A program made the translations under genes and the position numbers. A stretch of DNA of 64,000 nt from Ciborinia camelliae. Lineage: Eukaryota > Ascomycota > Leotiomycetes > Helotiales > Sclerotiniaceae. Positions 57,353-64,000 of the stretch are shown in pieces (position 1 is the stretch's first letter; each line of letters begins with the position of its first letter). The DNA lies in the NCBI GenBank assembly GCA_025890175.1, contig JANPYM010000004.1:1371134-1435133 (forward strand), read 5' to 3'. The notes under the pieces are model-generated. The model was not told the origin of the DNA. It saw nothing but the letters and a program-made list of their open reading frames with translations, and ran no database searches.

Positions 57353-59149
57353 ATGGCAGAAGGTAGCGAAGATTCTTACCTCTACATGAAAAGCCGTTCA
57401 AAGCGTCTCTATGAGTTCGACAATGGACGAGCCGCTTCTAGCAAATTACCCTCTTCTCGTATCCCAAAGAAGGTCGGCGCCGATATTCAGGGCCTGCCAA
57501 CGCCAAAAGTTTGCCCTCAAGATGGCAGTGCAGTAGTTGGACACAGCAGTTCCTCTAATGTCTCAAAATCGATGGAAGCTCCCACTGCTGCACCATTGAA
57601 CTATGATGATTGTATGGCCTTTGACCTTTATGAGCAAGATCCCGACGTGGATTTCGAATGCGAGGATTACAATCTTCGAAGACAGTCATCCGACTTTCGA
57701 CTTGATTTTGAGGATATGATCGTGTTACCAATAAGGATCAAGAAACCTTCCACTTCCGTCAACTTCGATACACCTCCCTCCACCCTCATCGATGAATTCG
57801 ACTACGCTGATCAGCATATATATTTTAGTCAGCTTACAACTACTGTCAACTCGAACTCGGCGATACATGAATACGGTACACGTAAAGGCCCGCTTTGGGA
57901 TTGCGCTTGGGAAATGCTCGTACCCAAAGGTCTTCATCCAGCATATCTGACAGAGGGTGAATTTGTAAGATTGGTATTAAGTCAAGGCAACGACACGGCC
58001 AAGTGGATGGATGTTCATATCCCAATTTTACATAGAAGGGCACTTCAAAAAGCAGCTTCCGCACGTCAAAAACTTGCCAACGCCGGTATATCTCCTTTCG
58101 AATTAACCCAAGAATACTTGGAATCTTTTGAATGGATGGATAAGATTGAGCAAGACAATTTTCTTAAGACTATGCAGAAGTTGCAGTTACAAGTCGCCTT
58201 TCAAAAACAAGGTCTTTCGATGAGAATTGAAGATATAGACAATACCACTCCTCTGGACGAGGAGAAGCTCATTGGGAAGGCACACACGAAACTGGTGGAT
58301 GGGTCATGCATTGCACGAGACCACTCCTCCGAAGCTGATGAATCGTTCATGATGGATAAATTCTCCCCTGCGGAATTCGAAAGCCAGTTCTGGAACGATG
58401 AATTCAAGAAGGCTTCTGTTTTATTGAGGAATGTACCCATTCAACAAACACGCCAGTCTCCAACAGCCCCCGATATCTGCGATGACCCAATTTCTTTGGA
58501 ATGCCTCAAGACGATCAGGTACCCCTATTGCACTCAATCAGACTCATCTGTTAAACATTCTGAGCAGACCGAAATTTGCGAAGTCCGTGAAAACTCCGGT
58601 GGTGCCCATGAAGACACCAATAATACCTACGCTGGTAGCTTGAAAATATCGCAATTCCCACCACTTGAAGCTTCAGTCCGTGTCAATCAAGACACCAAGA
58701 ACGCCTACGTCGTCGAGAATGGTAACTTGACACTATCTCAGTTACCACCTCTTGAAACTTCCAAAGTCTTTTCTTGCACATCCTCTCATGATCTTCCGCC
58801 TAAGAGTCCTGATACTCATGTCATCTTCTCACTACAAGATCCCCCTCCACTGTCTCCTACTCGGTCTGCTCAAGATGGCTATGTCTCCGATGGTTCAGAG
58901 TCCTTAGGCTTTACTCTTAGGGATAGCAAGAGTGGTGGTAACTGTAGCCGCCATACAACAAGGAGTATTGCTAGCCAAAGCCAGAAATCCGGAAAGACCG
59001 GAGACTCTGGAAGCTCGGGAACGAATGGAAAGTTCGGCAGTATTGGTAAGAAGTTGAGCGACTCGCCAACTTCGTTGAAGAAGAAATTGAGTTCGGTTTT
59101 TGGAACGATTGGAAGATCGGGTAAAAATAAATATCATAACTCCTCATAA
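57353..59149 (+). CDS. large serine-rich protein of unknown function
   Basis: Single-exon gene of 598 residues; I do not recognise the family. The N-terminal 100 residues are Ser/Lys/Pro-rich. Then comes a region of about 250 residues with acidic and aromatic clusters (CMAFDLYEQDPDVDFECEDY) and helices (HIPILHRRALQKAASARQKL, FEWMDKIEQDNFLKTMQKLQ) that look folded. Near 58610-58675 and 58693-58765 there is an imperfect internal repeat (ISQFPPLEAS and LSQLPPLETS). The C-terminal 120 residues are Ser/Gly/Lys-rich, ending with a basic stretch (LKKKLSSVFGTIGRSGKNK) that could bind membranes. Codon use is regular and there are no internal stops, so it is probably real. No neighbour suggests a role. 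Confidence 0.75.
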   Translation: MAEGSEDSYLYMKSRSKRLYEFDNGRAASSKLPSSRIPKKVGADIQGLPTPKVCPQDGSAVVGHSSSSNVSKSMEAPTAAPLNYDDCMAFDLYEQDPDVDFECEDYNLRRQSSDFRLDFEDMIVLPIRIKKPSTSVNFDTPPSTLIDEFDYADQHIYFSQLTTTVNSNSAIHEYGTRKGPLWDCAWEMLVPKGLHPAYLTEGEFVRLVLSQGNDTAKWMDVHIPILHRRALQKAASARQKLANAGISPFELTQEYLESFEWMDKIEQDNFLKTMQKLQLQVAFQKQGLSMRIEDIDNTTPLDEEKLIGKAHTKLVDGSCIARDHSSEADESFMMDKFSPAEFESQFWNDEFKKASVLLRNVPIQQTRQSPTAPDICDDPISLECLKTIRYPYCTQSDSSVKHSEQTEICEVRENSGGAHEDTNNTYAGSLKISQFPPLEASVRVNQDTKNAYVVENGNLTLSQLPPLETSKVFSCTSSHDLPPKSPDTHVIFSLQDPPPLSPTRSAQDGYVSDGSESLGFTLRDSKSGGNCSRHTTRSIASQSQKSGKTGDSGSSGTNGKFGSIGKKLSDSPTSLKKKLSSVFGTIGRSGKNKYHNSS

Positions 59150-59983
59150 GAGTCTTCGGGTCCTGCGCTAAGATATCGTCTATTCCTGGTGGGATAGATC
59201 ATATCCTATGTACTCGGCAAACCTTGTTGGCAGCTTGAAATGTGCCCCTTTTGGGTGTTTATGACTCGAAAATATATGATTATGGATCGGGTATCATGGG
59301 GTTTATCATCAATATTGTCAGTGTTCGAGTATCGAGTTATTATCGTCAGATAGATAGCTTGAAGTTATTACAGGGCTCTCTGGGTTTGGGAAGGAATAAT
59401 TACACATTCGTTAGAATTAGTATAGAAGATCTGGGTTCACGGAGGAATAATTGCACATTCATTAGTTTAGCTTAGGAGAGATCGTCAGAATCACAACAGA
59501 TCACAAATCAAATGACTTCACGTGCAGCTATCATATTGTGAGACCATGCATGTGTTGGCAGAAAGCATCGTATCATATTGTACCTATTCCCAATAAAACC
59601 CTACCTCCAATGGCACGAAACAAGGAAAAAGAAACAACCCCTACGAATAATTCACAACGTCGGATTCTCAAGCTTCCACTGTCGAAAACACTCATAACTG
59701 TCCCATGTACAGATAATCAATCTTTCTGGTTACTCTCCTTTGCTGCGTACCGTAAAGGGCCGTCGCTTAGGATGATCGAAGAGGAAGAAGGGGAATGCTT
59801 AGTTGGTACACTCTGAAGTGTTCGAGAGGGGAAACGTGGAAGAAGTCGATGATGAGAAAAGAAAAACTGCCTGAAGTTGTAATGCAGTGTAGTGTCACTG
59901 CCCTGCCTATTCATCATCGCCCCGCCTTATAAACGCCGGAATGATGTTGTGTTGTACTGAAGTGATAGAGGAGGAAGATGGAT
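59150..59983. other. intergenic, convergent 3' flanks
   Basis: About 830 bp between the serine-rich gene and ATG8. It contains a direct repeat of GGAGGAATAATTGCACATTC type near 59391-59410 and 59441-59460 (GGAATAATTACACATTCGTTAG versus the later copy). No gene seen. Confidence 0.45.
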
Positions 59984-60655
59984 TTAGTTGGCTTCTTCTA
60001 GGGCTTCACCAAAGGTGTTTTCACCCGAGTAGGAGATGTATAAGAAACTATTTTGTGGTTGTGTTAGCATTTATGTATCATCACACATCGTTTGGATTTC
60101 TTTGTTCATGGATGGATGGATGAATGTTGCGTGAGATTTGATTTGAATCGCGATAATCACGATAACGGCAACGATAGAGCGGTATGACGTTATGAAAAGC
60201 GGATAGTGAAAAACATACCCATCCTCATCTTTATGTTCCTCGTAGATGGAGCTCATCAAAGCGGCGGTAGGCGGTAAGACCTCATCGACGAAGATGAAAA
60301 TGGCCTTTTCGGGGGAGAGCTTGATACGTTTGCGGATCACATAGACGAATTGACCGACAGTGAGATCGCTGGGCACAAGATACTTCTTCTTGTCGATTGT
60401 GGCGATGTCGGATTTCTCGACCTTCTCGCAGATTACGGGGATGCGGTCGGTGTATTTTTGACGCTGGATATGATGGTTAGTTTATTAATATGGGAAAAGA
60501 TGGGCAGTGGTGAGTGTTTGGGGATGCGCTGGAGAGGAGGAAGATGATGAGGAAAGAAGAGGTGCAGGTTAGGGGATTGGAATGCGACTTACGATGCGTT
60601 CGGCTTCAGCCTTGCGCTTCTCGAAAGGATGCTCGTCCTTAAACTTGGATCGCAT
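59984..60655 (-). CDS. ATG8: Atg8, ubiquitin-like autophagy protein
   Basis: Conjugated to phosphatidylethanolamine on autophagic membranes; needed for autophagosome growth and cargo binding. Exons 60655-60593, 60463-60219 and 60047-59984 give 123 residues. [20 protein letters not shown] is the hallmark N-terminus. Next come [40 protein letters not shown], and [20 protein letters not shown]. The last exon supplies [16 protein letters not shown]. The conserved Gly116 is followed by seven residues that Atg4 would remove. Introns are 129 and 171 bp; the first exon is 63 bp. No changes at key sites. Confidence 0.97.
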
Positions 60656-61972
60656 ATTGAAATAAGTTGTTAGATGTTGGGTTGGTTAAGAAGTATTGAA
60701 TTATTGTTTGTGATGAGGCAGTTTGTAGGAAGTTGTGTTGTTGAAGTTGTAGAGTGTAGTGTGCAGTGTGTCGGTTGTGAGTTGTTGATGTAATGAAGGA
60801 TATAGAGGGGAAAGGTAGAGAGTTGTACGGTAATACCTACTAGTAGTGCCTGTGCGTGAGACTATCAGTACCGGTATTGTATTAGGACTCTTTATAAGTG
60901 GCTAATAAGTAGTAAGAATCTAAGTCACGTAAGCGGTGAGAGGTTGGTTGATTGTGATTGATTGTGAATTATGAATCACACTTTCGTATCTACCAAGCAA
61001 TCTAGAGATAAGTAAAGTCTGGGAAGGGAGAATCTGAATGGAAAATGGCAAATAGAAAATAGGTAGCAGCTGATGATGAAGAGTGAATGACTTGTTTTGG
61101 ATTAGGTAGGTAGGTTACTGGTATTGGATGGTACCTATGTGATGGTATGGACGGGCACATGATTCATGATTCATGAATAAAAACATCACATTCATAGGTC
61201 GTTCATCTACCAACAGGACCCCTGGACGGTATTACTATTACAGACAGCTGGAGTATTGTTTTCTTTGTTCACTTCCCTTCACCACTTCTTTCTCTTTGAC
61301 CGTCGTTCTCATCCAACACATCCAACACCCCTTTGCGGCTTCACCCTGTCTACGGAGTATGGAGGAGACTAATCCAGACAGCCAAACCCCACCTTTGTGA
61401 TAGAGGCAAAGAGGCTGGAGGCTGGAGGTTGGAGGTATGATTATCAGATCAGGAAAACTCTTATCATAAAACTCCTCTCGTGGAATACTGTACCTACCTT
61501 ACCTTACCTACCTACCTACCTACCTACTTATTGGTACACATATACAGTATCTAACCTAGGTCTTTTTCCCAGTAGTAAGTCATATATAGTAATGTATCTA
61601 TCATCTTATATTCTGAACCTCCCTCTTTCTTACATGAATCTCTTAAATGTCTTCGTCCTCTACCATTCAAGTCCTGCTACCACTGGTATGTATTTCGGGG
61701 TCCTGTTTTGATAGGCACGGTAAATCCTTGCCAAAAAATTCCCGATGGTCGATGCTTCTTCTAAATATTGACCATTCATCGCCGTCATAATCATGAGAAA
61801 TCGTACCACGGCGAAGAGCGAAAAAAGTATATCGACAAGTATACATAGAAGTTCTTTAACCCACACCCGAACAATACTTCCACAACAATATCTGCTTATT
61901 TGTGGCATGTCTTTTGTCTTATAGTGCTCAAATCTTCTTTATTTCCAGGGCGGCCATTTCCTTTCTTTCATA
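60656..61972. other. long divergent promoter region, ATG8 / coproporphyrinogen oxidase
   Basis: About 1.3 kb between divergent starts. It includes TAGGTAGGTAGG words near 61106 and a (CTAC)n array near 61497-61528. Frames present lack motifs. Confidence 0.45.
61495..61530. repeat. CTAC/TACC tetranucleotide microsatellite
   Basis: Tandem TACC units (about seven to eight copies with one variant) in the ATG8/HEM13 intergenic region. Confidence 0.65.
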
Positions 61973-63247
61973 ATGTCTTTTCTCATAAGAAGAGCTCGAT
62001 TATCGAGCTTGGGAAGAACTTCTTTCTTTAGTCGTTCCATACCTTTATCCCCTCGGAGAACTCTCGCAGATCATCAAAAACCTCCAAGGCCAGGTGGGCA
62101 ACCAACTGTCTGGGCTCCAAAAACTAGAATTGCCGTTGGAATTGTGTTTATTAGTGCTTTAATTTACAATATGGTATGGGGCATCCGATCAATACGCAAG
62201 CTTCGAGGGTCACTTACACCTCAACAGGCAACGGAAGAACCGACCAAAGCAGACTCTCCTACTGTTGCGGAAAGGGACACTCTCACTAAACGTGAATCTG
62301 GAGTCACAGAGAATTCGCCTATGCGATTGCGAATGGAAGCATTCATTAAACAACAGCAGAAAGAAATTGTTCATGAGTTAGAACAGGTTGACGGCAAAAA
62401 GTTTCGAGTCGATACATGGAATCGGGAACATGGTGGAGGAGGGATCTCTAGTGTATTGCAAGATGGAAATGTATTTGAGAAGGCAGGAGTAAATATCAGT
62501 GTGGTATATGGAACATTACCTCGAGCTGCAATTGAGAAAATGCGAGTCCACCACAAAGCTATGGATCCCGAAGTCCAATCCCTCGACTTTTTCGCCGCAG
62601 GATTAAGTATGGTTCTTCACCCAGTCAACCCAATGGCGCCAACGGTCCACCTCAACTATCGATATTTCGAAACCGAAAACCCAGATGGTACACCTTGCTC
62701 ATGGTGGTTTGGCGGAGGAACGGATCTTACGCCCAGCTACCTATTCGACGAAGATGCCATTCATTTTCACAAGACTATCAAAGAAGCATGCGACAATCAT
62801 GACAAAGAATACTATCCTCGATTCAAAAAGTGGTGCGATGACTATTTTTCGAATAAACATCGAGGGGAAACGCGGGGTATTGGTGGGATTTTCTTCGACG
62901 ATTTAGACGGAAAAGGAAAGGATCAAGAAAATACATTTGCATTTGCGCAAAGTTGTTTAAAAGCCTTCCTTCCCTCATATCTCCCAATCATCAACAAGAG
63001 AAAAGATATGCCATATACCGAAAAAGAAAAGGAATGGCAACAAATTAGGAGGGGTCGATATGTGGAGTTTAACTTGGTGCATGATAGAGGCACGGCTTTT
63101 GGTTTAAATACACCAAGTGCGAGGGTGGAGAGTATTTTGATGAGTTTGCCTTTGACGGCTAGTTGGAGGTATATGTATGAACCGGAGAAGGGAAGTAGAG
63201 AACAGAGGTTGGTGGACGTTTTGAGGGAACCCAGGGAGTGGGTTTAG
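61973..63247 (+). CDS. HEM13: oxygen-dependent coproporphyrinogen III oxidase (haem synthesis)
   Basis: Converts coproporphyrinogen III to protoporphyrinogen IX with O2. Single exon, 424 residues. Residues 1-50 are Arg/Ser/Pro-rich with hardly any acidic residues (a mitochondrial presequence), and a hydrophobic helix follows at about 52-70 ([20 protein letters not shown]). The catalytic domain (about 113-424) has all the usual signatures: [63 protein letters not shown], and [19 protein letters not shown]. The substrate-binding Asp of GGGTD and the His residues near the start of the domain are present. Yeast Hem13 is cytosolic and lacks the leader, whereas this form should go to mitochondria and be membrane-anchored. 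Intact. Confidence 0.95.
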   Translation: MSFLIRRARLSSLGRTSFFSRSIPLSPRRTLADHQKPPRPGGQPTVWAPKTRIAVGIVFISALIYNMVWGIRSIRKLRGSLTPQQATEEPTKADSPTVAERDTLTKRESGVTENSPMRLRMEAFIKQQQKEIVHELEQVDGKKFRVDTWNREHGGGGISSVLQDGNVFEKAGVNISVVYGTLPRAAIEKMRVHHKAMDPEVQSLDFFAAGLSMVLHPVNPMAPTVHLNYRYFETENPDGTPCSWWFGGGTDLTPSYLFDEDAIHFHKTIKEACDNHDKEYYPRFKKWCDDYFSNKHRGETRGIGGIFFDDLDGKGKDQENTFAFAQSCLKAFLPSYLPIINKRKDMPYTEKEKEWQQIRRGRYVEFNLVHDRGTAFGLNTPSARVESILMSLPLTASWRYMYEPEKGSREQRLVDVLREPREWV

Positions 63248-63700
63248 AATATGGAGATTGGAATGATTACTTTTCTGCTGTATATATGTGTTAGAAATGT
63301 ATGTATAATAGAAAAGAAAATTATAAATTACAGATGCCTATATGAAAATTATAGAAACTTGGATTTTGTAAAATCTAAAGTGAGCTGTGAAATAGTTGAT
63401 AGGTTCCAAGGTTGTTTTTAGTCAAGCAAGCAAGCGAGATTCCTGCTACCCCTCCTTTTCTATCTCGTTTTATTTTATCCATCTCATCTAAAAGTATTTC
63501 ATCATCACTCTTCATCTTGAATTTCAATAAAATATTTAATTATTTATCCACTGATCACCATCCGATTCTTAGATTAAATCTCTTTCTCTTCCTCACTTTT
63601 TCCTTCCTTTCCTGTTATCGATATTGATTCTATCTGGATGTATATCCTCTCCAAATCAATAGTCAATCAATGATCATTTCTCGTCACATCGCCCGTCACA
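63248..63700. other. intergenic, promoter of the last gene
   Basis: About 450 bp, AT-rich at first and CT-rich close to 63701, as typical for a fungal promoter and leader. Confidence 0.45.
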
Positions 63701-64000
63701 ATGTCCACAGCTCCACCTGGGTCTCTCCCGCATCCCCGTGCTTTCATGAACTCTCTTTTTAATACTCTTACTGCTTCTTCATCTTCTTCTATCCCAAATC
63801 CATCTCCAAATCCATCTCTATCTTTTACAGATCCCCATCCATCAGTATCGTCTCTAAATGCAAATAGACGAGCGAATGATGAAGTGAGAGAGAAGGAAAA
63901 TCCGTTGAAAAACATCGGGGCGGAGAAAAAAGCACTGCTGATGACGCTGCATGTGGTTTTTCCACCGCCCCTGCTTTTGCAAGCACTGGATTTGTTGGAT
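63701..64000 (+). CDS. 5' part of an unknown gene, cut by the window end
   Basis: An open frame from the ATG at 63701 runs to the end of the window. It reads MSTAPPGSLPHPRAFMNSLF, then a Ser/Pro-rich stretch with a twice-repeated IPNPSPNPSLS motif, then a basic/acidic part, then LLMTLHVVFPPPLLLQALDL. The last segment has the look of the start of a small fungal protein with a SWIM-type finger (Sws1-like), but too little is visible to say so with confidence. The minus-strand frame over the same place is probably its shadow. Confidence 0.5.
   Translation, partial: MSTAPPGSLPHPRAFMNSLFNTLTASSSSSIPNPSPNPSLSFTDPHPSVSSLNANRRANDEVREKENPLKNIGAEKKALLMTLHVVFPPPLLLQALDLLD

Noticed and set aside
61397..61711. 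104-residue plus-strand frame containing a YLPTYLPTY run
   Set aside because: The run is a translation of the TACC microsatellite; no other support.
63667..63915. 82-residue minus-strand frame at the window end
   Set aside because: The plus-strand frame from 63701 has an ATG after a CT-rich leader and stays open to the end, so this is probably its shadow.

Overview
The window looks like a stretch of nuclear chromosome from a filamentous ascomycete (Pezizomycotina). The evidence is short GT-AG introns (mostly 50-110 bp), intron-split homologues of typical fungal genes, and AT-rich intergenic DNA. Gene content would suit a leotiomycete of the Botrytis/Sclerotinia kind, but this is an impression from gene families and not a proof. 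I found no rRNA, tRNA, CRISPR or bacterial-type operon.

Region 1 (1-10 kb) is an eroded accessory segment. It holds an unknown basic/serine-rich gene, the remnant of a DHA2-type MFS transporter, an apparently intact ACC-synthase-like PLP enzyme, two copies of a small hairpin repeat, a perfect solo LTR with 5-bp target duplication, and a vacuolar-type MFS amino-acid transporter that appears to carry one frameshift.

Region 2 (10.5-24 kb) is housekeeping: a WW-domain protein, an Mmc1-like mitochondrial protein, a small unknown protein, the calcineurin catalytic subunit, a CYS3/MetR-type bZIP factor and an ICln/Lot5 family protein. Gene-poor stretches lie around calcineurin and the bZIP gene.

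Region 3 (25-36.4 kb) is accessory again: a large ankyrin-repeat plus CorA-like membrane protein, a decayed biotinyl (carboxylase) domain between two hairpin repeats, a cysteine-rich GPI-anchored secreted protein, an NmrA-like NAD(P)-binding protein, and a fifth hairpin repeat.

Region 4 (36.5-64 kb) is a dense run of conserved genes: Pcf11 (mRNA 3'-end processing), a secreted I9-type peptidase-inhibitor-like protein, a Hook dynein adaptor, the NatC subunit Mak10/Naa35, ATP synthase epsilon, complex III core protein 2, RNA polymerase III subunit Rpc82, the mitochondrial GTP/GDP carrier, Nce101, a large unknown serine-rich protein, Atg8, coproporphyrinogen III oxidase, and the start of an unknown gene cut by the window end. 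Several serve mitochondria (Atp15, Qcr2, Ggc1, coproporphyrinogen oxidase, Mmc1-like) but they are separate genes, not an operon.

I did not find a convincing new multi-gene system. The most interesting material is the repeat/relic layer: the hairpin element family, the solo LTR, the two damaged transporters beside the PLP enzyme, and the biotinyl relic whose lysine codon is a stop.
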